Shown here: piece after piece, positions 24,819 through 33,694 of the stretch
Layout: each line of letters begins with the position of its first letter
Position numbering within the stretch: the first letter of the stretch is position 1
Assembly: GCA_041905795.1 (NCBI GenBank)
Contig: JAYRKL010000003.1
Span: 1-64,000, forward strand
Direction: 5' to 3'
DNA length: 64,000 nucleotides
Origin: SHVO01 sp041905795
GTDB lineage: Bacteria; Pseudomonadota; Alphaproteobacteria; Rhodospirillales; Rhodospirillaceae
The notes under the pieces: generated by a model
What the model saw: the letters and a program-made list of their open reading frames with translations, nothing else
Databases searched by the model: none
What the model was told of the DNA's origin: nothing
Position numbers and translations under genes: made by a program

Positions 24819-26003
24819 TCAATGCGCGGTGCGCGATGCGGCACGGACAATGCCCGCCGCGATATAGTGTTCGATGACATCCGCGGCATAGCCGAGCCCG
24901 GCGAGCACCGTCCCGGTATGCTCCCCCACCTCGGGCAGCGGCCCCGATGGCGGCGATTCAGCCGCGAACCTCACGCCCGGGGCCGGCGAGACATATCCAT
25001 GCGCCCGTTCGAAGGCCCGCGCCGCCTGCTGCTGGGGATGCCGCGGCGCTTCGTCCATGGCGAGCACCGGGGTCACGCAGGCGTCGGATCCGGCGAACAC
25101 CGCGCTCCATTCCGCCTGGGTGCGTGACCGGAACCGGCCGGCGATGGCCGCGGCGGTGGCCGCCCATGTCGCCTTGTCATGCTGGCCCGCCGGGTCGATC
25201 TCGGCCTCCAGGCCGATAAGGCGCAGGAACACGGCGTAGAACTTCTTCTCGATCGGCGCCGCGGCCATATAGCGGCCGTCCTTGGTCTCATAACAGCGGT
25301 AGTAGGGCGCACCGCCGTCGAGGCTGTTGTCGCCGCGGGTCAGGGTCCAATCCCCGGCGGCGTAGCGGCCATAAATCATGGGCATCAGCGCCACCGCGCC
25401 CTGGGCGATGCTGGTGGTGACCACCTGCCCTTCCCCGGTCGTACGGGCCGCCAGTAACCCCGCCAGCACCCCGGCCGCCAGGTGCATAGCCGCACCGCCG
25501 AAGTCCCCCACCAGGTTCAAGGGCGGCGGCGGCGGGCCGTCGCGGCCCAAGGCCGCCAGGGCGCCGCTGAGCCCGACAAAATTGATGTCATGGCCGGCGG
25601 CCATCGCCCACGGTCCGGTCTCGCCCCAACCGCTGCAGCGGCCGAACACAAGTTTGGAATTGGCTTTGAGCGATACATCCGGGCCCAGCCCCAGCCGCTC
25701 CATGGTGCCGGGCCTGAAGCCCTCGATCACCGCATCGGCGCCCGCGATCAGGCGCCGGGCCACCTCGAGCCCCTCCGGCCGCTTGAGGTCGATGGCAACG
25801 GAGCGCTTGCCGCGCGCCATGGCGTCAAACCGCGGCGGGGTCGGGAAACCCAGGCCGGCATCCTGGAGGCGGTCCAGGCGGATCACCTCCGCCCCCATGT
25901 CGGCCAGGGTCATGCCGCAGAACGGCACCGGCCCAATGGCTGCCATTTCAATGACTTTCACACCTGCGAGCGGAAGGGTCACAGCGCCGCCCCCCGGTTG
26001 CAT
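24819..26003 (-). CDS. CaiB/BaiF-family alpha-methylacyl-CoA racemase
   Basis: 394 residues. The N-terminus (VIEMAAIGPVPFCGMTLADMGAEVIRLDR) matches the racemase branch of family III CoA transferases. His138 in AAGHDINFVG, Asp167 in NLVGDFGG and Glu252 in PIEKKFY align with the catalytic His/Asp/Glu of bacterial MCR. The enzyme interconverts (R)- and (S)-2-methylacyl-CoA, letting branched chains enter beta-oxidation. The neighbouring acyl-CoA dehydrogenase and crotonase-like genes support this. The first codon could instead be a GTG seven codons later (25982), which fits the family start better; 26003 is kept because it is ATG. Confidence 0.88.
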   Translation of the reverse strand: MQPGGGAVTLPLAGVKVIEMAAIGPVPFCGMTLADMGAEVIRLDRLQDAGLGFPTPPRFDAMARGKRSVAIDLKRPEGLEVARRLIAGADAVIEGFRPGTMERLGLGPDVSLKANSKLVFGRCSGWGETGPWAMAAGHDINFVGLSGALAALGRDGPPPPPLNLVGDFGGAAMHLAAGVLAGLLAARTTGEGQVVTTSIAQGAVALMPMIYGRYAAGDWTLTRGDNSLDGGAPYYRCYETKDGRYMAAAPIEKKFYAVFLRLIGLEAEIDPAGQHDKATWAATAAAIAGRFRSRTQAEWSAVFAGSDACVTPVLAMDEAPRHPQQQAARAFERAHGYVSPAPGVRFAAESPPSGPLPEVGEHTGTVLAGLGYAADVIEHYIAAGIVRAASRTAH

Positions 26004-26089
26004 GGATCAGCTGCCGAAACGTTCATTGACGGTATCTGGGGAGGGTGCATAACGTCCGCCTATTCAAGTCTTTAGCCATGAGGCCGCCC

Positions 26090-27277
26090 ATGACCATATC
26101 CACCCCCGCGCACTCTGTCTCCGCCTCCGGCCATATCGATGAGCCGTGGTTCCGGGAGGAACACGTGCTGTTCCGCGAGCAGGTGCGCCGGTTCGTGGAC
26201 GAGGAAGTGAAACCCAAGGCCGAGGCCTGGGAGGAGACCGGCTTCGTGCCGCGCCCGGTCCTCAAGAAGATGGGCGAACTGGGCTTCCTGGGCGTGCGCT
26301 ACCCCGAGGAATATGGCGGCAGCGCCATGGACACCGTCGCCACCGCCGTGCTGGCCGAGGAACTGGGCAAGAGCACCTTTGGCGGCTTCGCCGTCACCGT
26401 GCTGGTGCATACCGACATGGCCTCGCCGCACCTGGTGAACGCCGGCTCCAAGGCGCAGCTCGACAAGTACCTGCCCGACATCATCGCCGGCAAGAAGATC
26501 ACCGCCGTCGCCGTGACCGAGCCCGACGCCGGCTCCGACGTCGCCGGCATGCGCACCACCGCCAAGAAGGACGGCGGCGACTACGTGCTGAACGGCACCA
26601 AGATGTTCATCACCAACGGCGTGCACGCCGACGTGTTCTTTGTCGCCGCCAAGACCGACACCGCGGTCAAGGGTACCCGCGGCATCTCCATGTTCATCGT
26701 CGAGAAGGGCACGCCTGGATTTACGGTAAGCCGCGCGCTCAAGAAGCACGGCTGGCTGTCGTCCGACACCGCCGAGCTGGTGTTCGACAACTGCCGCGTT
26801 CCCGCCGCCAACATGCTGGGCGAGGAGAACAAGGGCTTCTACGCGGTGATGAAGAACTTCCAGAACGAGCGCATCGTGCTCGGGGCCCAGGCCATGGGCG
26901 AAGCGCAGACCGCGCTCGCGCTCACCATCGACTACGTGCGCACCCGCAAGGCCTTCGGCGCCACCCTGTGGGACAAGCAGGCCATCCGTCAGCGCATCGC
27001 CATGCTCTCGGCCAAGGTCGAGGCCGCGCGCCAGCTGCTCTACAAGGCCGCCTGGCTGGACGCGCAGGGCCGCGAGATCGTCAAGGACGTCTCGATGGTG
27101 AAAGCGCTGTGCGGCGAGCTGGTGAACGAGGTCATGTACGACTGCCAGCAGTTCCACGGCGGCTTCGGCTATATCCGCGAGAGCGCGATCGAGCGCATGG
27201 TGCGCGACGCTCGCATCCAGAGCATCGGTGGTGGCGCGACGGAAGTCATGCTGGAAGAGATCGCGAAACGCCTCTAA
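26090..27277 (+). CDS. Acyl-CoA dehydrogenase
   Basis: 395 residues from ATG 26090 (GAGG seven bases upstream); in-frame ATGs at 26045 and 26078 are possible. The FAD-binding and substrate signature TEPDAGSDVAGMRTTAKK is clear, followed by GTKMFITNG and a C-terminal QQFHGGFGYIRESAIERMVRD. The usual catalytic Glu of short/medium-chain enzymes (YEGT near the C-terminus) is replaced by GGGATEV, as in long-chain or isovaleryl-type enzymes whose base is on an internal helix. It makes trans-2-enoyl-CoA and passes electrons to ETF. A palindromic repeat begins 10 bases after the stop. Confidence 0.93.
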   Translation: MTISTPAHSVSASGHIDEPWFREEHVLFREQVRRFVDEEVKPKAEAWEETGFVPRPVLKKMGELGFLGVRYPEEYGGSAMDTVATAVLAEELGKSTFGGFAVTVLVHTDMASPHLVNAGSKAQLDKYLPDIIAGKKITAVAVTEPDAGSDVAGMRTTAKKDGGDYVLNGTKMFITNGVHADVFFVAAKTDTAVKGTRGISMFIVEKGTPGFTVSRALKKHGWLSSDTAELVFDNCRVPAANMLGEENKGFYAVMKNFQNERIVLGAQAMGEAQTALALTIDYVRTRKAFGATLWDKQAIRQRIAMLSAKVEAARQLLYKAAWLDAQGREIVKDVSMVKALCGELVNEVMYDCQQFHGGFGYIRESAIERMVRDARIQSIGGGATEVMLEEIAKRL

Positions 27278-27287
27278 CCACTTCGCC

Positions 27288-27397
27288 TGTCATCCTTGCG
27301 GGCGATAGCCCGCGAGGATCCAGAGGTTGCTCGTTTCTGTTTTTAAAACAAAAAACAGAAACCTCTGGAGTCTCGACGCTTCGCGTCAAGAATGACA
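27288..27397. repeat. Palindromic intergenic repeat, family A, copy 1
   Basis: About 110 bp bounded by TGTCAT and ATGACA. It is built of two facing half-elements, each a small hairpin followed by ATCCAGAGG or its complement, joined by an A/T-rich centre with TTTTAAAACAAAA. It fills the gap between the convergent acyl-CoA dehydrogenase and crotonase genes and could act as a bidirectional terminator. Confidence 0.85.
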
Positions 27398-27406
27398 AAG
27401 AGCGGG

Positions 27407-28204
27407 TCACCGGCCTTTGAACGCGGGAATCCGTTTCTCGCCGTAGGCTTTGACGCCTTCCTGAAAGTCTTCCGTCCGCCGCAGCCATTCCTGTTCGAAC
27501 AGTTCCCGTTCGGTGACGGCCTCGACCTGCTCGGCGAGGCCGCGCCGCAAGGTCTCGCGGATCGACATGACCGCCAGCGGCGCCGACTGGGCGATCTCGG
27601 CGGCCAAGGCCCGCGCCGCTGTCCGCACCTCCACCTGCGGCACCAATTGGTCCGCCAGGCCCATCCCGACCGCTTCTTCTCCCGAGATCCTGCGCCCGGT
27701 GAGGAACAGCAGCGACGCCTTCTGGGCGCCGATCAGGCGCGGCAAGGTGTGCGACAGCCCAAAACCAGGGTGCAGGCCAAGGCGGCTGAAGTTGGCCGAG
27801 AAGCGCGCCTCCTTGCAGGTGATCCGGAAGTCGGCCGAGACCGCCACACCCAGGCCGCCGCCGACCGCCGGCCCATGCACCGCGGCCACCACCGGCTTCC
27901 GGGTGCGGAACAGGCGCAAGGCTTCACGGTAGAGGTGTTTGACCGGCCCGCCTCCCCCGCCGCTCCCTTCCGCCGCCGTGGCGGTATCGGGCCGGTTCTT
28001 GAGATCGGCCCCGGCGCAGAACGATTTCCCCTGAGCGCACAAGACGATGGCGCGGCAGTCCTCGCGCTTGTCGAGCGCCTCATAGGTTTCGGCAAGTTGG
28101 TGAATCAGCACATTGTCGAAGTGATTGTCCGGCGGACGGCGCATTTCCACCGTCGCCACGAAACCATCGACCTCCACGCCCAGGTCGGAAAAACCGAGCT
28201 TCAT
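27407..28204 (-). CDS. Enoyl-CoA hydratase/isomerase-family (crotonase fold) protein
   Basis: 265 residues from ATG 28204, preceded by AAGGAG; the frame is open far upstream but only as the antisense of bioC. Oxyanion-hole motifs GKSFCAGADLKNR and GPAVGGGLGVAVSADFRI are intact. Both Glu residues of classical hydratase are missing: GGGCE is GGGLG, and the QPE Glu aligns with Phe in SANFSRLG. It is therefore unlikely to hydrate enoyl-CoA by the standard mechanism; an isomerase, hydrolase or other crotonase-fold activity is likelier. The neighbourhood (racemase, dehydrogenase) still points to acyl-CoA metabolism. Confidence 0.85.
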   Translation of the reverse strand: MKLGFSDLGVEVDGFVATVEMRRPPDNHFDNVLIHQLAETYEALDKREDCRAIVLCAQGKSFCAGADLKNRPDTATAAEGSGGGGGPVKHLYREALRLFRTRKPVVAAVHGPAVGGGLGVAVSADFRITCKEARFSANFSRLGLHPGFGLSHTLPRLIGAQKASLLFLTGRRISGEEAVGMGLADQLVPQVEVRTAARALAAEIAQSAPLAVMSIRETLRRGLAEQVEAVTERELFEQEWLRRTEDFQEGVKAYGEKRIPAFKGR

Positions 28205-28306
28205 CAACCACTCCTTCGCCGGAACACCGCGCTCCGCCGTTTGGTGACATAGCCGTGCGGCAATGGCAATTGACCCGCGCACGGCCCCCCCGTACAAGCG
28301 CCCGCC

Positions 28307-29062
28307 ATGACCGCTCCCGCCAGCATCACGTCCGTGTTCAGCGCCGCCGCCGATACCTATGACGCGGGCGCCGAACTGCAGCGGATGATCGCCGAGCATC
28401 TGGCCGGCAAGATCAGGTCGCTGCCCCTGCCCGTCACGCCGAAGGTGCTCGAGGTCGGATGCGGCACCGGCGTGCTGACCCGGGCGCTCTCCGGCCTGCT
28501 CACCGCCGCCTGGACCGTCACCGATATCGCGGCCCCCATGGTCGCCCGCTGCGAACGCATGCTCGGCGGCGCCTTGCCCAACGCCCGCTTCATGGTCATG
28601 GACGGCACCGCGCCCGCCCTGGCGCCGGGTTTCGACGTGATCTGTTCCAGCATGGCCTTGCAATGGTTCGAGGACCCGGGCCGGGCCATCGGCCGCCTGT
28701 CCGCCCTGCTCAACCGCGGCGGTCACCTGGCTTTCGCCACCCTGGGTCCCAACACCTTCGAGGAATGGCAGGCGGCGTGCGCCCTGTCCGGCGTCGCGGC
28801 GCCCACGCGCCGGTTCCTGTCGGTCGAGGACTTCCGGCACGCAACGCCTCACGGCTTCGCCTTCCGCGCCGAGAAGGCCGTGTTCCGCCGCACGTACCAG
28901 AACGGCTGGGATTTCCTGCAGCGCCTGCGCGAGATCGGCGCCCATCGCGCCGTGCCCGAAGCCGAGCCTCTGGCCCCCGGCGCCCTGCGCAAGGTGCTGC
29001 GCGCCACCGACGCGCCGTTCACCGTCAGCTATGACGTGATCTACGGCTTTATCAGCCGCTAA
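28307..29062 (+). CDS. bioC: Malonyl-ACP O-methyltransferase BioC (biotin synthesis)
   Basis: 251 residues. FSAAADTYDAGAELQR is the BioC-type N-terminus and VLEVGCGTGVLTRALSG the SAM motif I; later FDVICSSMALQWFEDPGRAI is also typical of BioC. BioC methylates malonyl-ACP to start the pimelate arm of biotin synthesis, disguising it as a fatty-acid primer. The assignment is reinforced by the adjoining bioA, bioB, bioF and bioD. The 3' end overlaps the bioA 3' end on the other strand by 11 bases. No BioH-type pimeloyl-ACP esterase is seen in the window. Confidence 0.88.
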   Translation: MTAPASITSVFSAAADTYDAGAELQRMIAEHLAGKIRSLPLPVTPKVLEVGCGTGVLTRALSGLLTAAWTVTDIAAPMVARCERMLGGALPNARFMVMDGTAPALAPGFDVICSSMALQWFEDPGRAIGRLSALLNRGGHLAFATLGPNTFEEWQAACALSGVAAPTRRFLSVEDFRHATPHGFAFRAEKAVFRRTYQNGWDFLQRLREIGAHRAVPEAEPLAPGALRKVLRATDAPFTVSYDVIYGFISR

Positions 29063-30299
29063 GTATCCTGACAATCGCGCGCGTCAGCAGTGCGGCATCA
29101 TCCGCCGTCATATTCAGGGCCGGCGTGAGATAGACGATATTCCCGAACGGCCTGACCCAGGCGCCAGCTTCGACAAAACGCTTCTTGAGCGCGACGAGGT
29201 CGTTGATCTTGCGCAGCTCGACGACGCCGATAGCGCCTTTGACGCGCACGTCCACCACATCCGCGAGCTTGCGGCACGGCGCGAGGCCCGCATCCAGCTG
29301 CGCACTCAACGCCTGGGCCTGCGCGAGGCGGGGTTCCGATTCAAACAGATCGAGTGAGGCATTGGCCGCGGCGCAGGCCAGCGGGTTGGCCATGAAGGTC
29401 GGCCCGTGCATCAGGGCCTTCTGCGGGTCGTCGCTGAGGAAAGCGGCAAACACCTTCTCACTAGCGACGGTGGCGGCCAGGGGCAGCGTGCCGCCGGTGA
29501 GCGCCTTGGATAAAGTGACGATGTCGGGGGTCACATCGCCGCAGGCGAACATGGCGCCGGTGCGCCCGAAGCCGGTGAAGATCTCATCGAAGATCAGCAG
29601 CAGGCCATGGCGGTCCGCGGTCTTGCGCAAATGCCGCAGGACGTCGGCGTCATGGAACAGCATGCCGCCCGCGCCCTGCACCAATGGCTCGACGATGATG
29701 CCGGCGAGCGAAGCGTGATGCCGGTCGAGCACATGGTCAAAGGCGGCCACGGTAGCCGCATCCTCCGGCAAATCCACAACGTGATGCTGCGGCAGCAATC
29801 CGGCGAACAGCTTGTGCATACCTTCGGCCGGATCGCTCACCGCCATGGCGCCGGTGGTGTCGCCGTGATAGCCGCCGGTGAAGGCCAGGAACTTGGTGCG
29901 GCCCCTTTCACCACGGTTCAGCCAGTACTGGGTGGCCATCTTGAGCGCCACTTCCACCGCCACCGAGCCTGAGTCAGAGAAGAACACGCGGCTGAGATCG
30001 CCTGGCAACAACTTCGCGAGGCGCGCCGCCAAGGTCAGCGCCGGTTCATGGGTGAGGCCGCCGAACATCACATGAGGCATCGCCTCAAGCTGGCGGTTCA
30101 CCGCCGCGCGGATGTGCGGATGGTTATAGCCGTGACAGGCGGTCCACCACGAGGCGATGCCGTCCACCAGCACGCGGCCATCGGCGAGATGAATGCGCGT
30201 GCCTTCGGTGCGCGCTACCGGCAAGGGCGGCGGCGTGGTCTGCATCTGCGTGTAGGGCAGCCAGAGATGCGCCAAGCCCTCGTCGATGCACGAAGGCAT
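29052..30299 (-). CDS. bioA: Adenosylmethionine-8-amino-7-oxononanoate aminotransferase BioA
   Basis: 415 residues, full length. HLWLPYTQMQ at the N-terminus and GIASWWTACHGYNHP are BioA signatures; the PLP-dependent fold has LIFDEIFTGFGRTG (Asp238) and LSKALTGG with Lys265 as the Schiff-base Lys. BioA uses SAM as amino donor to turn KAPA into DAPA. It starts 9 bases after the bioB stop and is probably co-transcribed with it. Confidence 0.97.
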   Translation of the reverse strand: MPSCIDEGLAHLWLPYTQMQTTPPPLPVARTEGTRIHLADGRVLVDGIASWWTACHGYNHPHIRAAVNRQLEAMPHVMFGGLTHEPALTLAARLAKLLPGDLSRVFFSDSGSVAVEVALKMATQYWLNRGERGRTKFLAFTGGYHGDTTGAMAVSDPAEGMHKLFAGLLPQHHVVDLPEDAATVAAFDHVLDRHHASLAGIIVEPLVQGAGGMLFHDADVLRHLRKTADRHGLLLIFDEIFTGFGRTGAMFACGDVTPDIVTLSKALTGGTLPLAATVASEKVFAAFLSDDPQKALMHGPTFMANPLACAAANASLDLFESEPRLAQAQALSAQLDAGLAPCRKLADVVDVRVKGAIGVVELRKINDLVALKKRFVEAGAWVRPFGNIVYLTPALNMTADDAALLTRAIVRILSG

Positions 30300-30308
30300 G
30301 CGAACGGC

Positions 30309-31328
30309 CTAGGCCATCGGGCGGATGCCGAGCCGGTCCATAAGCCGGCGGTCGGCATCCTGGTCCGGATTGGCGGTGGTGAGCAGCTTGGGACCGTAGA
30401 AGATCGAGTTGGCGCCGGCGACGAAACACAGGGTCTGGGTCTCGTCGCTCATATGCTCGCGGCCCGCCGACAGGCGCACCATGGACTTGGGCATGCAGAT
30501 GCGCGCCGTAGCGATGGTGCGCACGAATTCGATGGGATCGAGCGCGTCGCTGCCGCCCGCCGGGGTGCCGTCCACCTTCATCAGCATGTTGATCGGCACG
30601 CTCTCGGGATGCGCCGGCAGGGTCGCCAGGGTGTGGATCATGCCGACGCGGTCGTTGGCGTCCTCGCCCATGCCGACGATACCGCCGCAACAGACATTGA
30701 TGCCGGCGCCGCGCACATGGGCCAGGGTGTCGAGGCGGTCGCTGTAGGTGCGGGTGGTGATGACCTTGCCGTAGTACTCCGGCGAGGTGTCGATGTTGTG
30801 GTTATAGTAGTCGAGGCCGGCGTGCTTGAGCTTCACCGCCTGGTCGGCGGTGAGCATGCCGAGCGTCGCGCAGGATTCCAGTCCCAGCGCCTTCACGCCT
30901 TCGACCATGGCGCAGACCGTATCCAGGTCCTTGTCCTTGGGCGAGCGCCAAGCGGCGCCCATGCAGAAGCGCGTGGCGCCGGAAGCCTTGGCGGCGCGCG
31001 CCTCGGTCAGCACCGCTTCGACTTCCATCAGCTTGGAGGCCTTGAGGCCGGTTTCATTGTGAACGCTCTGCGAGCAGTAACCGCAATCCTCGGGGCAGCC
31101 GCCGGTCTTGATGGAGAGCAGGGTCGAGACCTGCACCTCGGTCGGATCGAAATACATGCGGTGCACGGTCTGAGCCTGGAACAGCAGGTCCGGCATGGAC
31201 TGGCCGAACACCTGGGCGACCTCGGCACGGGTCCAGTCATGGCGCACGGTCCCGAGCGCATGGCTGGAGAGGAGGTTGGCGCGAGGACGGGCTTCGACCG
31301 CAATGGACATCGAGACGTGCTTTCCCAT
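30309..31328 (-). CDS. bioB: Biotin synthase BioB
   Basis: 339 residues. The radical-SAM cluster motif GGCPEDCGYC (Cys78, Cys82, Cys85) and IKTGG before it are diagnostic, and YYNHNIDTSPEYY and CCGGIVGMGE follow. It inserts sulfur into dethiobiotin, using a 4Fe-4S and a sacrificial 2Fe-2S cluster. It is divergent from bioF across a 57-base gap that must hold both promoters; I see no BioR-type TTATMKATAA palindrome there. A second ATG at 31310 is possible. Confidence 0.97.
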   Translation of the reverse strand: MGKHVSMSIAVEARPRANLLSSHALGTVRHDWTRAEVAQVFGQSMPDLLFQAQTVHRMYFDPTEVQVSTLLSIKTGGCPEDCGYCSQSVHNETGLKASKLMEVEAVLTEARAAKASGATRFCMGAAWRSPKDKDLDTVCAMVEGVKALGLESCATLGMLTADQAVKLKHAGLDYYNHNIDTSPEYYGKVITTRTYSDRLDTLAHVRGAGINVCCGGIVGMGEDANDRVGMIHTLATLPAHPESVPINMLMKVDGTPAGGSDALDPIEFVRTIATARICMPKSMVRLSAGREHMSDETQTLCFVAGANSIFYGPKLLTTANPDQDADRRLMDRLGIRPMA

Positions 31329-31385
31329 AAGAAATCAGCGGATGTGGGGGTACCATACCGCTTCCCGCGATCAAAGCGAAAGTCC

Positions 31386-32570
31386 ATGCCAAGAGCCGAT
31401 TCTGACGATAATTCAGATGCTTACAGCCTTGACGCCGTGGCGCGCGCCAAGCTGGCTGCGCTCGAGGCCAAGGCGCTTTTGCGCACCCCTGTCGAAACTG
31501 CCCGCGACGGCATTTGGGTGGAGCGGGGCGGCAGGCGCCTCTTGTCCTTCTCCTGCAACGACTACCTCGATCTCAGCCGCCATCCCATGGTGAAACAGGC
31601 CGCCGTCGAGGCCACCCAGCGCTACGGCGCCGGCGCGGGCGCGTCGCGGTTGGTGACCGGCAATCACCCGCTCTATGCGGACCTCGAAAAAAAGCTCGCG
31701 GCGCTTAAAGGCACCGACGCCGCCATGGTGTTCGGCTCCGGTTACCTCGCCAATATCGGCATCATCGCCACGCTTATGGGCGCCAACGACGCGGTGTTCG
31801 TGGACGAGCTGGCGCATAACTGCATCCTCACCGGCGCTGCCACTAGCGGTGCGGCCGTGCACACCTTCCGCCACAACGATACCGGTCATCTTGCCGAGCT
31901 TCTCGGAACGGAGCGCGCCAAACACCGTCACGCGCTGATCGCCACCGACGGCGTGTTCTCCATGGATGGCGACCTGGCGCCCCTGCCCGCGCTTTCGTCA
32001 TTGGCGGAGAACCACGGCGCCTGGTTGCTCGCCGACGACGCTCATGGGGTCGGCGTGGTCGGCGGCGGGCGCGGGTCGTCTTTCGCCTTCACGCCGCACC
32101 CGCAGGTGCCGCTGCAAATGGGCACGCTGTCCAAGGCGATCGGCGGTTATGGCGGTTATCTCTGCGCCTCGAAGCCGGTGATCGATCTTCTCAAAAGCCG
32201 CGCCGGGAGCTTCGTCTATTCGACCGGCCTGCCGCCCGCGACCGTCGCCGCCGCCAGCGCCGCGCTCGAAATTATCGCCAACGATCCGGTCACCGTCGCC
32301 AAGCCCCTTGCCAAGGCCAGGCTGTTCACCGATGCCCTGAACCTCCCGCCGGCGCAAAGCGCCATCGTTCCCGTGGTCTTGGGCGATACCAGGAAGGCCC
32401 TGGCCGCCGCGGCGCTGCTGGAAAGCGAGGGCTTCCTGGTGGCCGCCATCCGGCCGCCGACCGTGCCGCAGAACACCGCGCGGCTGCGCGTCACAGTCTC
32501 CGCCGCCCATGAGGACGCCGACATTTTGCGCTTGGCGGAAACCATCAAGAGCCGCGTCCTGGCGTCATGA
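31386..32570 (+). CDS. bioF: 8-amino-7-oxononanoate synthase BioF
   Basis: 394 residues from ATG 31386. The frame is open for more than 1.3 kb upstream, but that part is the antisense of bioB and bioA. Signatures: SFSCNDYLDLSRHP, GAGASRLVTGNHPLY, DDAHGVGVVG and GTLSKAIGGYGGY with Lys250 as the PLP Lys. It condenses pimeloyl-thioester with alanine to give KAPA. The stop overlaps the bioD start by 4 bases (ATGA), coupling translation. Confidence 0.96.
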   Translation: MPRADSDDNSDAYSLDAVARAKLAALEAKALLRTPVETARDGIWVERGGRRLLSFSCNDYLDLSRHPMVKQAAVEATQRYGAGAGASRLVTGNHPLYADLEKKLAALKGTDAAMVFGSGYLANIGIIATLMGANDAVFVDELAHNCILTGAATSGAAVHTFRHNDTGHLAELLGTERAKHRHALIATDGVFSMDGDLAPLPALSSLAENHGAWLLADDAHGVGVVGGGRGSSFAFTPHPQVPLQMGTLSKAIGGYGGYLCASKPVIDLLKSRAGSFVYSTGLPPATVAAASAALEIIANDPVTVAKPLAKARLFTDALNLPPAQSAIVPVVLGDTRKALAAAALLESEGFLVAAIRPPTVPQNTARLRVTVSAAHEDADILRLAETIKSRVLAS

Positions 32571-33220
32571 GCGCCTATTTCATCACCGGCGCCGGCACCG
32601 ATGTCGGCAAGACCTTTGTCGCCTGCGGCCTGGCGCGCCGCTTGAAAGCGCGCGCCCTCAAGCCGGTCGCCAGCGGTTTCGATGCCGGCAACGCCGCCGC
32701 CAGCGACGCCGGGGCGCTGCTGACGGCGATGGGCTGCCCCGTCACCCCGGACGAGATCGACGCCATCTCTCCCTGGCGCTTCACAGCACCCTTGTCGCCG
32801 GACATGGCCGCCGCCCGCGAGGGCAAGGCCATCGACTTCTCTGCCGTGGTCGCGTTCTCGCGCGCCGCCGCCGCGGAGACATTGCTGGTCGAAGGCGTCG
32901 GCGGTGTGATGGTGCCGCTGGACGATCGCCACACCACCCTCGACTGGATGACCGCCCTGGGCTTCCCGGTGATCCTGGTGGGGGGAAGCTACCTCGGCGC
33001 CATCAGCCACACCCTGAGCGCCTTCGAGGTGCTGCGGTCCCGGGGCCTGACCGTGGCGGCCCTGGTCACCAGCGAAAGCCCGGACAGCACCGTGCCCCTG
33101 GACGACACCGTGCGCAGCATCGCCCGGTTCACGGCGCCCCTGACGCCCGTGAAAATGCCGCGCGATCCCCAGCTTCAGGAAGCCGCCTTTCGGCAGCTAG
33201 TCGACGTCCTCGCAGGATAG
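32567..33220 (+). CDS. bioD: Dethiobiotin synthetase BioD
   Basis: 217 residues. P-loop GAGTDVGKTFVACGL near the N-terminus, ALKPVASGF, and VEGVGGVMVPLDD are the family markers. It closes the ureido ring of dethiobiotin with CO2 and ATP. It is translationally coupled to bioF. Its last 24 bases overlap the 3' end of the convergent DUF3775 gene. Confidence 0.95.
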   Translation: MSAYFITGAGTDVGKTFVACGLARRLKARALKPVASGFDAGNAAASDAGALLTAMGCPVTPDEIDAISPWRFTAPLSPDMAAAREGKAIDFSAVVAFSRAAAAETLLVEGVGGVMVPLDDRHTTLDWMTALGFPVILVGGSYLGAISHTLSAFEVLRSRGLTVAALVTSESPDSTVPLDDTVRSIARFTAPLTPVKMPRDPQLQEAAFRQLVDVLAG

Positions 33221-33610
33221 GCCCATCTCGGAGAGGCCCTCTTCCAACTCGTCGGCGAGCAAGGGCTGGCCCAGAAGGTACTTCCCGACGCGGCGCGGAT
33301 GCTCCTCGCGCGCCACTTCCAGGGCCTCGTCCCAATCATCGGCGGTATAGGTGCCGCGCCCGATCCACGTCAGGGCCACCAGCTCGGCCTGCTCGTCCTC
33401 GGACAGGTTGTCGATGAACTCCTTGAGTTCACCATGGTCGCCCTCGCGGGCCTCCGGACCATCCTCGTCCTCGTTCACGTCCTCGCGGACGGTGTCGTCG
33501 GCGGAATGGCGGCCGGGCTCATCCGACAGCGGCTCAAGGTCCGCCTCCAGCTCCCGCGCCTGGTGAATGACGTAGCAAACGGTCTCGAGGGCAATATCCA
33601 TGGCAAACAT
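33197..33610 (-). CDS. DUF3775 domain-containing protein
   Basis: 137 residues, strongly acidic. ETVCYVIHQAREL at the N-terminus and LSEDEQAELVALTWIGRGTYTADDWDEAL in the middle are typical of DUF3775, a small family common in Alphaproteobacteria with no known function. No signal or membrane segment is visible. It ends overlapping bioD tail-to-tail. Confidence 0.85.
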   Translation of the reverse strand: MFAMDIALETVCYVIHQARELEADLEPLSDEPGRHSADDTVREDVNEDEDGPEAREGDHGELKEFIDNLSEDEQAELVALTWIGRGTYTADDWDEALEVAREEHPRRVGKYLLGQPLLADELEEGLSEMGLSCEDVD

Positions 33611-33694
33611 CCCAACATGTAACGCCCGGATATTGAACGGATTCGCGGTCCTCTTTCAATCGGGGGCTTTCAACAGCCGGCGACCGGCCGAAGA

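Noticed and set aside
28205..29074. N-terminal extension of the crotonase-like protein
   Set aside because: It is antisense of bioC; AAGGAG and ATG 28204 give a normal 265-residue crotonase.
30048..31385. Long N-terminal extension of BioF
   Set aside because: The sequence is the antisense of bioA and bioB; family homology begins at ATG 31386.
31329..31385. BioR or BirA operator between bioB and bioF
   Set aside because: No TTATMKATAA-like or long palindromic operator was visible.
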